A DNA stretch of 64,000 bases from an uncultured Oxalobacter sp. (GTDB taxonomy: Bacteria; Pseudomonadota; Gammaproteobacteria; Burkholderiales; Burkholderiaceae_D): positions 29,308-93,307 of the forward strand of contig CAKRSU010000004.1 in the NCBI GenBank assembly GCA_934401755.1, written 5' to 3'. The position numbers and the translations under genes are program-made. Shown here one piece after another: positions 17,080 through 25,615 of the stretch (the stretch's first letter is position 1; each line of letters opens with the position of its first letter). The notes under the pieces were generated by a model. That model ran no database searches and had not been told where the DNA came from. It saw only the letters and a program-made list of their open reading frames with translations.

Positions 17080-18852
17080 CTATACTGCTTCTACTTTTTG
17101 AAATTGGGCATTATAAAGCGCACGATAAACACCACTATCTTTTGCCATAAGTTCTTCATGACATCCCATTTCTGCAATTTGCCCTTCATTGATAACAACA
17201 ATTTTGTCAGCATTACGAATTGTAGAAAGTCGATGTGCAATGACAAAAACAGTTCGATCTTTCATTAAATTTTCAATTGCCTTTTGGACAATAACTTCAG
17301 ATTTGTTATCTAACGCAGAAGTTGCTTCATCAAGGATAATAATTGGTGCATTTTTTATAAACGCTCGAGCAATAGCAACACGCTGCTTTTGTCCGCCAGA
17401 TAAAAGCACACCTCTTTCCCCTATCCGAGTATCAAGTCCTAATTGTTGGCCCTTAACAAAATCCGTTAGATACGCCATATCTAATGCTTTCATAATTTCA
17501 TCGTCTGTCGCATCTGGCTTCCCGATTTTGACATTATCACGAATGGTTCCATCAAAAAGAAAATTATCCTGGAAAACAACCGCAATATTGTTTCTCAAAC
17601 TTTCTAAAGTAAAATCACGAATATCAATACCATCAATAGTGATAGATCCATGTTGAATGTCATAAAATCTTGGCAACAAATTAACAACGGTTGTCTTTCC
17701 GCCTCCCGAGTTACCAACTAAAGCAATGCTTTGCCCTGCTTTTGTACTAAAAGAAATATCTTTAAGAATTTGTTTTTTGTTGTCATAACTAAAGTCAACA
17801 TGACTGAAAGTAATATTATTACGTACGTTTTCAAGCAAACGAGCATTCGGTCGATCTTTAATAGCAGGTTGTCTCTGGAGAATATCAAAACACCGTTCAA
17901 TGGCCATAAAAGAAAATTCTATTTTATTATATTGATTTCCAATATTTTTTAGAGGACTGTAAAGCATCAGCATTGCCGTCAAAAATGACACAAATCCACC
18001 CGTAGTAAGATGGCCTGAAACAATCAGATAAGAACCATAACCAATAGCTGCAGCAATCCCAATGGATGTTGTAATATGCATAACAGGAAGCAGCCAAGCA
18101 GTCCGTTGAGTCATTTTGATGCTAAGTTTAAAGATCTCTTTAAGTAATTTATTGAACTTTCCGCCAAATTCAGGCTGAGCATTATACGCAGCAATAGTAC
18201 GGTTTCCTGCAAAAGTTTCATTCATCGTTGTAATCGTCAATCCTAAGACATTAACTTGCCCGCGCATGACTTTTTTGATCATGTTTCTAACTCGCGTTAC
18301 AGGATAAAACGTAATCCCTAATATAAAAATCGTAAGGAGAGTCAATTGCCATGAATTAATAAGAAGAACGCACATCAGCGATATAGAAGAGAAAAGTCGA
18401 GTTACGAAAAGCCTAACGTTATCTAACACTCCCGCACAAGCTTCATTAGCATCATTATGGAAACGAAAAACAATATCGCCTGAATTACGAGTATCAAAAA
18501 ATGAAGGTTCAAAACTAACCAACTTTGCAAATAAAGATTCTCTTAAATCATTGGAAATATGAGTTCCTAGCCAAGCATTGAGATAAGCAACACTATAAGT
18601 TAGGATCCCCTGTAAAAAAGCAAACCCAATAAGTGCTAGTCCCACTAACCAAGCAGATTCTGTCGAAGCCTCTGGATTATTTAAGATATCATCCATATAG
18701 TGTTTGAGACTCCACGCAATGACCGCATCTAAAGATCCAGCAGGAAAACAAAGTATCATTGCTAATAATGCCCTAAACCAATAAGGTTTAATATAGGGCC
18801 ACATATGACGATAATTGACAACAGCGCGTAATTTTTTCAGTTTCTCAAGCAT
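17080..18852 (-). CDS. msbA: MsbA-type ABC exporter (lipid A flippase family)
   Basis: A 590-residue half-transporter with an N-terminal six-helix membrane domain (about residues 20-320) and a C-terminal ATPase. Motifs in the ATPase are Walker A ALVGNSGGGKTTVV, Q-loop VFQDNFLFDGTIRDN, signature LLSGGQKQRVAIARA, Walker B IIILDEATSALD and the switch VIAHRLSTI. The dimer moves core-lipid A across the inner membrane in this family. Assignment to MsbA rests on overall length and resemblance (VDFSYDNKKQILKDISF and similar). Other lipid or drug exporters of the same type remain possible. lpxK is not adjacent. Confidence 0.82.
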   Translation of the reverse strand: MLEKLKKLRAVVNYRHMWPYIKPYWFRALLAMILCFPAGSLDAVIAWSLKHYMDDILNNPEASTESAWLVGLALIGFAFLQGILTYSVAYLNAWLGTHISNDLRESLFAKLVSFEPSFFDTRNSGDIVFRFHNDANEACAGVLDNVRLFVTRLFSSISLMCVLLINSWQLTLLTIFILGITFYPVTRVRNMIKKVMRGQVNVLGLTITTMNETFAGNRTIAAYNAQPEFGGKFNKLLKEIFKLSIKMTQRTAWLLPVMHITTSIGIAAAIGYGSYLIVSGHLTTGGFVSFLTAMLMLYSPLKNIGNQYNKIEFSFMAIERCFDILQRQPAIKDRPNARLLENVRNNITFSHVDFSYDNKKQILKDISFSTKAGQSIALVGNSGGGKTTVVNLLPRFYDIQHGSITIDGIDIRDFTLESLRNNIAVVFQDNFLFDGTIRDNVKIGKPDATDDEIMKALDMAYLTDFVKGQQLGLDTRIGERGVLLSGGQKQRVAIARAFIKNAPIIILDEATSALDNKSEVIVQKAIENLMKDRTVFVIAHRLSTIRNADKIVVINEGQIAEMGCHEELMAKDSGVYRALYNAQFQKVEAV

Positions 18853-19274
18853 TGTTTATGCATTCATCCCTATTATTTTTAACATGCCATATTATATTGA
18901 AACAATGCTTATGAAGTTTACAGAATTATCAATATCTATCTATTCTCTTTTGAGATTCCCTATCTTCAAACGAAAGATTTCTATGAAATTTTAGTAAAGA
19001 TTCTACTCGAGTATCTTCTGGAAATTTCTATACTGATCACTACATACAGGTAAGTTTGGAATAAATGATTTTTATTTCTATAACAACCCAACTAAAGCAA
19101 TTCAATGCTTATCTTACCGATCCTTTAATATTTAATAGCTCTTATTGAAATGAAAATAACTTTGATTATTGATAAGGAATATCCTGAAAAGCGGGATTCC
19201 TTTACAATGTTTTACTCACGGATTATTTTTTGTAAACAAACACTTCTTTCATCTCAATTGCATTAGGAAATGTC
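18853..19274. other. Intergenic region between msbA and the SDR gene
   Basis: About 420 AT-rich bases between divergent genes. I see no coding signature or RNA gene. The short arms AAGGAAT and ATTCCTT (about 19175-19203) could form a weak hairpin. Confidence 0.4.
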
Positions 19275-20213
19275 ATGAAAATTCTTGTTACTGGTGGTTG
19301 CGGCAATATGGGCCCACATATCATTCATAAATTATCTGAGTTGGGACATTCTATCCGTACCCTGGATTTAGACCAAGAAGGATTAAAACAATTCGAGGGA
19401 ACATCTGTAGAAACTTTTTGTGGCAATCTAAATAGTCGAGAATTGGTACGTTCTGCTGTTAATGGAGTTGATGCCATTATCCATTTAGCTTGGAGTTTTT
19501 CTGCAACTTTTGCTGAATTAATGGATATTGATATTAAAGGATATTTAAATCTGTTAGATGCGGCTGTTGAATTTAAAGTTAAGCATGTTTTAAATACAAC
19601 AACAGCTGTCTCCTATGGAAAACCTCTTTCCAAACCCGTTAAAGAAGATCAGGCTCATCAAGTCGCTCTTTCTCGAGGACCAGCTTATGCTTTAGCAAAA
19701 TTAACAACAGAAGAGTTAACTCGTATCTACGCGAACAAATATAACTTGCAAGCCAACTCGCTCATGGTTTGGTACGCATTTGGTAATGTAATCGGCGGAA
19801 GAAATCTTCGTTCAATGATTAAAGATGCCATCGTAAAAGGTGAAATTACTATTCCAGCAGGCAGTGGCGGCAGTTTCATTCAATTAGATGATTATGTTAC
19901 TCAAGCACTTGCCATTATGAATAATGGCAACATCAAAGGTGAACTATTCAATGCTGCTTCCATATATTTGACTTGGGCAGAAGTTGCTCAAATTATTGTG
20001 AATCGTTACGCGCCAGAAGCAAAAGTGAAAGCAATTCCCCCTGAACAATGGACGGGTAGTGAATTTTTAACCGATGATTGGCCACTTTCTACGGAAAAAT
20101 CCGAAAAAATGTTAGGATTTAAATCGATGATGACACGAGAAGAAGCAATAGATAGCCTCGGTAAAGCATTGGATGCATCAGCAGCACGGGTAAAGCGTGA
20201 ACTAACTTTATGA
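19275..20213 (+). CDS. NAD(P)-dependent epimerase/dehydratase (extended SDR family)
   Basis: A 312-residue extended short-chain dehydrogenase. The N-terminal Rossmann motif is MKILVTGGCGNMGPHIIHKL, with an acidic residue ending strand two (RTLDLD), suggesting NAD. The active-site pair is YALAK (YxxxK) near residue 143. The C-terminal half (VVWYAFGN-like region, GGSFIQLDDYVTQALAIM) forms the substrate domain. Such proteins epimerise or dehydrate nucleotide sugars, among other substrates, but nothing nearby (no glycosyltransferase or sugar genes) fixes the substrate. An AGGAAATGTC ribosome site precedes the ATG. It is flanked downstream by a degraded mtgA. Confidence 0.8.
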   Translation: MKILVTGGCGNMGPHIIHKLSELGHSIRTLDLDQEGLKQFEGTSVETFCGNLNSRELVRSAVNGVDAIIHLAWSFSATFAELMDIDIKGYLNLLDAAVEFKVKHVLNTTTAVSYGKPLSKPVKEDQAHQVALSRGPAYALAKLTTEELTRIYANKYNLQANSLMVWYAFGNVIGGRNLRSMIKDAIVKGEITIPAGSGGSFIQLDDYVTQALAIMNNGNIKGELFNAASIYLTWAEVAQIIVNRYAPEAKVKAIPPEQWTGSEFLTDDWPLSTEKSEKMLGFKSMMTREEAIDSLGKALDASAARVKRELTL

Positions 20214-20350
20214 CACTTGCGAAACAGCAAGAGACTTAAAGAGGGATGATTTTTATTGCTTGGTAAATGAATTTCAATCCCTCTTCAGCCCCGTTTTATG
20301 CGATAACAGCTTGCTGTTTTACGGAAAAAATCCCGTAAGCGGAGCTTCAA

Positions 20351-20545
20351 CATCAATGGATTCCCTATCAAAAAATTTCAAATCATCTTAAACGTGCCAT
20401 TATTGCTTCTGAAGATGCTTTTTGCAACACATGAAGACGTTGAGTGGAATGGCATTTTACATACTTATAAAACAAATCATCGAAAGCATAAGATTGTCGC
20501 CGGTGGTTCAACCATTACTCAACAACTTGCTAAGATAAGCAAATA
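20351..20545 (+). pseudogene. mtgA: Decayed monofunctional peptidoglycan glycosyltransferase
   Basis: From 20357 one frame reads [20 protein letters not shown] followed by AFCN. After a frameshift near 20430 the next frame reads [20 protein letters not shown], then KIVAGGSTITQQLAKISK and a TAA. This is the MtgA/GT51 order W(V/I)PxxxIS, RAxxASED, DWxGI and the catalytic-domain motif KVVAGGSTITQQLAKN. The frameshift and the stop straight after QQLAKISK remove about two thirds of the enzyme, and no start or N-terminal membrane segment is visible upstream. The gene is clearly dead. A functional copy elsewhere in the genome would explain why the loss is tolerated. Confidence 0.85.
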
Positions 20546-20560
20546 ATACTTTTATACGAC

Positions 20561-20589
20561 ACAATATGACATATTAAATGTCATATTGT
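20561..20589. repeat. Perfect 12-bp inverted repeat after the mtgA remnant
   Basis: ACAATATGACAT (20561-20572) and ATGTCATATTGT (20578-20589) are exact reverse complements around ATTAA. There is no T-run, so an intrinsic terminator is unlikely. It marks the point at which the mtgA homology ends, so it may be a deletion endpoint or the scar of an inserted element. Confidence 0.5.
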
Positions 20590-21229
20590 TCATAGCTTTA
20601 GTTATTATTTTTATATAAGTATTGAATTGATTTAAGCAATCTAACTAAATAATGCGCAGCAGAATAGTTGTCTTCGGATAACAGCGACAAGTTTCTTGGA
20701 ATCTTTTGAGCCCATTAACTCAAGCGATGAGGATATCCTATAACTTACGGTTCTTTATTTCGGGAAGGATGCTCAGCCAGAACTTAACTTCCATATTGTT
20801 GATCATTCAGAGGCGGAGCCATTCTTTCTTCCCTGAAGGTTGATGCCGAAATAGGCAACAAGTTTGTCGTCGAGTATTTTCTAAATGAAGCATTTGAGCA
20901 GACCGAAAATAAATGTATCGATTTTTCGAGATTGATTTCTTCAATCCTAATCGGGTTGATGTTTCTTTTAAGCCCGTCTTCGCTCTTTTTATTCTGATTT
21001 TCTTCTAAGTTATCAGATTTTCTATTTCCTCAGTAGCGATTACAGGTTTCCCACAATATTTTTGCTGAATCGCTTTTTATTTACTTCCCATTCGAGTTAT
21101 TCACTTTTTGCTAACCGATTTGTTTTTAAAGATACATTACAAGAAAGAATCGCCATGATACTATTGGGCTGTTTTATCTGATCCAGTCGCATTATTAACA
21201 ATCTACAATAAATAGGCTGAGTTTTATTT
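20590..21229. other. Decayed, probably formerly coding DNA
   Basis: About 640 bases with no intact gene. Protein-like stretches appear in shifting plus-strand frames: YFGKDAQPELNFHIVDHSE and then AEPFF near 20755-20825, and DAEIGNKFVVEYFLNEAFEQ then TENKCIDFSRLISS near 20840-20945, separated by a stop or shift. The two read as pieces of one broken protein that I do not recognise. No start codon with a ribosome site precedes them. Together with the mtgA remnant this marks a degrading segment before the AAA+ gene. Confidence 0.4.
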
Positions 21230-21247
21230 TTGTTTTTAAGGGGTTTT

Positions 21248-22891
21248 ATGGAATTCGATCTTTCAATGGTTTTAGTCAATGCATTACTTGCTCGTATCAA
21301 GGCCGATTCTACATTGGCAGAACGTCTTTCGACTTATTCCTTTACAAACGGTCGGATTCTAGTTCCAGATCATTTATTTGACACCGATGAATTAAATACC
21401 CTTGAACAACTTGCAGCAGAATCTGGAGATCGGGCACTGCAATTGCAAATTATTGCAACACGTCGCATTCGCTTTGACAAATGGCGTTTTACAGCAACAG
21501 ACCTAGAATCATTGATCCCACGACTACAAGAATATTTTGCCGATGAAGCTATTGATGGATGGATTTATCGACGCAATCGAGATGGCGTCATGCTACCTTG
21601 GCTCGTTGAAAGCATTACTTTTCGTCATCGACAAGAAGGTGTTCCTGGTGGGCTGCCCTATGTTAGTGTCCAGCTATTAGCCAATACACAAGCTGCAACA
21701 GCACCAATGGGAAAAGCACAGCCTAATCAATGGCGTGCGGGTATGACCAATTCGATGATTTTCTATGAACGTGAAATGGGCAAATTATCGATTCCAGAGA
21801 TGATGGCCCGCAAAGGTTTCTATAAAGAATGCCCTGAGTTCAAGGAAGATTATGAGAAACAAGTAGCATTATTTAAGCGGTATCAATCTCAATATGGGCA
21901 GCAATTTCGAGCAATCAATTCGGCATTTATGATCACTCGCAGCGAAAGCTCTTCTGTTTTCAATAAAAGCGAGTTTTTTAGACTTCCTCCAGGATCCATG
22001 TTTAAATGTGTGAACGATGAAGAAGAAATCGAACGCCGACTTGAAACTCATTCAACAGATAATGCGGCCTGTGTTACAGGAACAAGTGGCTTAATTCCGA
22101 TTCATTGTTATTTGCACATGTTCCATTTAGACTTACATAAGAACTGTTGGGTTCATGTTCAAAATTTGAAAGAATATGAATATCGCCCTGAACTAAAAAA
22201 CAAACTCATTTTGCCGGTAGAACATCGTCGACTAATTGACATCCTAACTTCACACATGGATGTCTTAATGGACGATATTATTGAAGGTAAATCTGGAGGA
22301 ACCACTATTTTATGCATGGGGGCGCCAGGCCTTGGTAAAACATTAACCGCTGAAGTATATTCGGAAGTCGTCGGTAAACCACTTTACCGAGTTCATTCAG
22401 GACAATTAGGTACGACAGCTCAATCTGTAGAAGCAGCACTTGCAGATATTTTAAAACGTGCATCACGCTGGGATTCGATTTTGTTAATTGATGAAGCTGA
22501 TTTATACATCAGAAAACGAGATAATAATTTAGAACATAATGCCATTGTTGCTGAATTCTTACGTACCTTAGAATATTTCAGCGGTTTGCTCTTTTTGACA
22601 ACGAATCGAGAAGATGATGTTGACGATGCCATTTTGTCACGTTGTATTGCAGTCATTCGTTATGAAACGCCATCACGTGATGCCGCGATTCGTCTCTGGC
22701 ATTCACTAGCTGATCAGTTTGAAGTGGATCTATCTGATGAATTGGTCTACAAATTAGTCCGAGATTTCCCTAATAGCAGCGGTCGCGATATCAAAGAATT
22801 ACTAAAACTAACAAGCCGTCTATGTCGAAGCACTAATACACCGATTACATTAGAAGCTTTCCATGAATGTGCAGTATTCCGAGGGAAATAA
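21248..22891 (+). CDS. AAA+ ATPase with unrecognised N-terminal half
   Basis: A 547-residue protein. Residues from about 350 form a complete AAA+ module: Walker A GAPGLGKT (about 358-365), Walker B SILLIDEADLY (about 411-421), sensor 1 LLFLTTNRED, the arginine-finger region DDAILSRC, and a sensor 2 helix GRDIKELLKL. I do not recognise the first 350 residues. They contain mixed segments such as RNRDGVMLPWLVESITFRHR and YVSVQLLANTQAA, and GMTNSMIFYEREMGKLS. The ATG at 21248 has AAGGGG upstream. A YecA-like gene follows after 59 bases and may be co-transcribed. AAA+ proteins of this type remodel or extract substrates, but the target here is unknown. Confidence 0.8.
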   Translation: MEFDLSMVLVNALLARIKADSTLAERLSTYSFTNGRILVPDHLFDTDELNTLEQLAAESGDRALQLQIIATRRIRFDKWRFTATDLESLIPRLQEYFADEAIDGWIYRRNRDGVMLPWLVESITFRHRQEGVPGGLPYVSVQLLANTQAATAPMGKAQPNQWRAGMTNSMIFYEREMGKLSIPEMMARKGFYKECPEFKEDYEKQVALFKRYQSQYGQQFRAINSAFMITRSESSSVFNKSEFFRLPPGSMFKCVNDEEEIERRLETHSTDNAACVTGTSGLIPIHCYLHMFHLDLHKNCWVHVQNLKEYEYRPELKNKLILPVEHRRLIDILTSHMDVLMDDIIEGKSGGTTILCMGAPGLGKTLTAEVYSEVVGKPLYRVHSGQLGTTAQSVEAALADILKRASRWDSILLIDEADLYIRKRDNNLEHNAIVAEFLRTLEYFSGLLFLTTNREDDVDDAILSRCIAVIRYETPSRDAAIRLWHSLADQFEVDLSDELVYKLVRDFPNSSGRDIKELLKLTSRLCRSTNTPITLEAFHECAVFRGK

Positions 22892-22950
22892 CCTATTTTT
22901 TACGATTCTTGTGTAATGTTTTCTACTTACTCTAACCTTTGAGGCTGATT

Positions 22951-23598
22951 ATGTCTGATTCTAAAGACTCTATTGATGATGCATTGAACACTTTCTTAAA
23001 TGGTCCAGAAGCGGCACCTATTGAAGCAATTTCAAATGAATCTTTTGAAGCACTAGATGCTTTCTTGCTAGCAAATACGCAAATGGACATTGAAGTGCTA
23101 GATGGTTTTTTATGTGCACTCATTGTAAGTCCTTCTGTCATAACGCCTAATGAATATCTACCTGTCATTTTTGGGACCAATGAAATCACTTTTAAAACAC
23201 AGGAAGAAGCCGATCAAATCATGAAAGCGATTACCCAACATTGGGAATATATAGAGTCAAAGTTAAAAGCAAAAGAGGATTATCATCCTATTTTATGTTC
23301 AGATAATAATCTGAAAGTTAACGCATGGAACTGGGCTTACGGTTTTCTATTAGGAACATCATTACGCCGTGAAGATTGGCATCCTACCATTTACGCTTCT
23401 CAAATGTCAGAAGATGGATTACTCTCTCCAATGTTACAGCTTCACTGGGAAGCCAACGGACAAATGGAGCCTATTCATGCCGAAAAACGTGACAAAATGA
23501 TTGAAGCCATCGTACAAAATCTTAAAGTCCTCTATGAACAATTTGCTGATGTCCGTGAATTATCTCTTCGTTCTCTTCAGCAACAAAAAATGAACTAA
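22951..23598 (+). CDS. YecA/UPF0149-family protein
   Basis: A 215-residue acidic helical protein. The motif DGFLCALIVSPSVITPNEYL followed by PVIFG, and NAWNWAYGFLLGTSL, are hallmarks of the YecA/UPF0149 family. The cysteine-rich SEC-C zinc motif found at the end of some members is missing; the protein ends in LRSLQQQKMN. The ATG at 22951 has GAGG seven bases upstream, while a TTG four codons earlier overlaps that site. It follows the AAA+ gene by 59 bases and has its own terminator hairpin, so the two probably form one unit. Molecular role unknown. Confidence 0.8.
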   Translation: MSDSKDSIDDALNTFLNGPEAAPIEAISNESFEALDAFLLANTQMDIEVLDGFLCALIVSPSVITPNEYLPVIFGTNEITFKTQEEADQIMKAITQHWEYIESKLKAKEDYHPILCSDNNLKVNAWNWAYGFLLGTSLRREDWHPTIYASQMSEDGLLSPMLQLHWEANGQMEPIHAEKRDKMIEAIVQNLKVLYEQFADVRELSLRSLQQQKMN

Positions 23599-23627
23599 GA
23601 ATTTACACAAATTATTACCATTGAAAA

Positions 23628-23660
23628 TAGCGGAAAGTATTATTGCTTTTCGCTATTTTT
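23628..23660 (+). terminator. Terminator of the AAA+/YecA pair
   Basis: TAGCGGAAAG (23628-23637) pairs with CTTTTCGCTA (23646-23655, one G-T wobble) around an eight-base loop, followed directly by TTTTT. Confidence 0.75.
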
Positions 23661-23814
23661 AAGTCTCAAACTCTTTTATTATTCGATGCCGACAATATTT
23701 GTTGAAATGCTAGAATAATAAATTGTTTTCTGATTTAATCGGAAAAATTTAGTTTACCCTAACAAACTCATCATATACTTTCATTCTTTCTCATATCTGA
23801 TTTTTTGGCTAATT

Positions 23815-24711
23815 ATGCGTTATATTCCTGTTCAATATATTGATCCTGTTTTCCGTCCGCCCAGTGAAGCGCGTTCACTCATTTTACAGGTTACGAACGG
23901 ATGCACATGGAACAAATGCACTTATTGTGACATGTACACTCAACCGCAAAAGAAATTTTCTGTTAAGTCTGAAGAAGACGTAAAAAGAGAAATTGAATGG
24001 TTTAGTCAAAACTATGAGGGGATTCAACGCGTTTTCCTAGCAGATGGCGACGTCATTGCGTTACCAGCAAAACGATTACTTAACATTTTAGGAATGATCC
24101 GTGAATTTCTTCCAACAGTTAATCGAGTCGCTTCTTATTGTTCGCCACGTAATGTGACAAGAAAAACAGATCATGAATTGCAAGCCTTATTTAATGCAGG
24201 ATTAAAACAAGTATATGTTGGGGCAGAATCTGGAGACGACTTTGTATTAAAAAGCATTAATAAGGGAGAAACTCACCAATCGACAGTAGATTCACTTAAT
24301 CGACTAGCAGCTGCAGGAATTAAGCGTTCAGTGATGATTATTAATGGTGTAGGTGGTAAAAAATTCAGTACTCAACATGCAGAAAATTCCGCGCTACTTG
24401 CCAATAAAACGCAACCCGAATTTCTCGCTGCATTAGTTTTAAATCTTCCCCATGGAGAAGAACGTTTCCAAGCTGGATATCATGGTGAATTTATACGAAT
24501 GGATCAGCATGAGCGTTTTATTGAATTACGCACATTTATGGCTGGACTCGAACTAAAATCTACAATTTTTAGAAGTGACCATGCTTCTAATCAATTAGTT
24601 CTGCGAGGAACACTAGGTAAAGACAAAGAGCGATTACTAAAAGAAATCGATACAGCAATCATGACTCCCGAACAAGCTAATTTAAGGGCTGAGTGGATTC
24701 GTCCTTTCTAA
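23815..24711 (+). CDS. Radical SAM enzyme with CX4CX2C cluster motif
   Basis: A 298-residue protein with an N-terminal cluster motif CTWNKCTYC (about residues 30-38), spaced CX4CX2C, not the classical CX3CX2C. The three cysteines would bind a 4Fe-4S cluster that cleaves S-adenosylmethionine. Further landmarks are VFLADGDVIALP, QVYVGAESGDD (the GxESG motif) and IKRSVMIINGVGG. The pattern resembles the radical SAM group with LQVTxGCxxNxCTFCDMY motifs, whose substrates are mostly unknown. There is no SPASM or B12 domain. It stands alone between two long non-coding stretches. Confidence 0.82.
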   Translation: MRYIPVQYIDPVFRPPSEARSLILQVTNGCTWNKCTYCDMYTQPQKKFSVKSEEDVKREIEWFSQNYEGIQRVFLADGDVIALPAKRLLNILGMIREFLPTVNRVASYCSPRNVTRKTDHELQALFNAGLKQVYVGAESGDDFVLKSINKGETHQSTVDSLNRLAAAGIKRSVMIINGVGGKKFSTQHAENSALLANKTQPEFLAALVLNLPHGEERFQAGYHGEFIRMDQHERFIELRTFMAGLELKSTIFRSDHASNQLVLRGTLGKDKERLLKEIDTAIMTPEQANLRAEWIRPF

Positions 24712-25156
24712 TATTTTGCGTTATAGTTATTGGTTATCAATATAAGTAATTGCTCACTTTTAGTTATATTCTATTCCCAGAAATAGCTACCATTGGAATC
24801 CTCCACGGTTCCTGGTAGGCATTTATGGTTTGCTACGCTTAAAAAAAACAGACAATAAAAATAAAATATTAATACCTCAATTTCTTAACGATCCAACAAT
24901 TCATTATTCCACTGTCTGTAATATTGAAGATACTCGGAAAAATATTTTCATCATGGAAAAAGTCGCTTAAATATTCCAATTCAATCGGCGCAATGAAACT
25001 TAGGAAGTTTATTGAAAAATAAAACTGACCAAAAGAAAAGCCGATGACTTAAAAAGTTTGAAAACTATCCATTAAAAATGCGCATACTTTGCGACCATTA
25101 ATAAACTCTACCTTAGGATAAATAAGATCGCTATGCCACTATCCAATATGCATCGG
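24712..25156. other. Non-coding region between the radical SAM and TIR-like genes
   Basis: About 445 AT-rich bases between convergent genes. A stretch near 24850-24965 reads without stops as TDNKNKILIPQFLNDPTIHY and STVCNIEDTRKNIFIMEKVA in one frame. It could be a remnant of an unrecognised gene, but no start or family motif is visible. Nothing else was seen. Confidence 0.35.
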
Positions 25157-25606
25157 CTATGAGTACTCATCTGCGATAATCTTGCTTTTCTTAGCGAATT
25201 GTTCAATTGCCTCTCCTAAAGCAACATCATCCCAATCAATAATAGCATTAGCAGCACGTTTTTCTTTGTAGGAAGTATATCGAGGGTCAGCAGCTTGTAC
25301 CAAAATCAGTGGGACTTTTAATTTCTTAGACGCATCTAATTCAAGGTTTGTCCATCGCTTATATTCTTCATAAATACCCGCTAATAAGACAGCACAACAA
25401 CACTGTTCCATTTGAGTTTCAATGGATTCGATTAATGCTTTATTGGAACGTAAAAATTGGACAGGATCATCCTTTGATACACTACGAAATTCGTATTGAA
25501 ATTTTCCTTCCTTTTTTCTAGAGTAATCTGCCATCAAACTATTAATACGTTCCATGCCATCTTCAACAGACCAAACGTGACACAAGAAAACAGGATAAGT
25601 TGCCAT
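25157..25606 (-). CDS. TIR-like (MTH538/DUF1863, ThsB-like) domain protein
   Basis: A 149-residue single-domain protein with the layout of the MTH538 TIR-like family, which includes the Thoeris sensor ThsB. The first strand is YPVFLCHVWSVEDG (the place of the usual FISHSW). EFRSVSKDDPVQ resembles the family SVPKDDP. CCCAVLLAGIYEEYKRW is followed by TNLELDASKKLKVPLILVQ, where the glutamate after KRW matches the family's candidate catalytic position. The last strand region is IIDWDDVALGEAI. AGGAG lies five bases before the ATG and overlaps the stop of the upstream NUDIX gene (TGAGGAG), so the two are coupled. No ThsA-like effector is next to it. Confidence 0.8.
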   Translation of the reverse strand: MATYPVFLCHVWSVEDGMERINSLMADYSRKKEGKFQYEFRSVSKDDPVQFLRSNKALIESIETQMEQCCCAVLLAGIYEEYKRWTNLELDASKKLKVPLILVQAADPRYTSYKEKRAANAIIDWDDVALGEAIEQFAKKSKIIADEYS

Positions 25607-25615
25607 AAAAGCTCC

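Noticed and set aside
17189..17656. Open frame of 155 codons on the plus strand within the msbA-type ATPase domain
   Set aside because: It lies fully antisense to conserved ATPase motifs, has no ribosome site and a low-complexity Ser/Ile-rich product.
24841..24970. Stop-free stretch in the region before the TIR-like gene as a real small gene
   Set aside because: No ribosome site, no start in a sensible place and only about 40 codons in a highly AT-rich context; kept only as a possible remnant.
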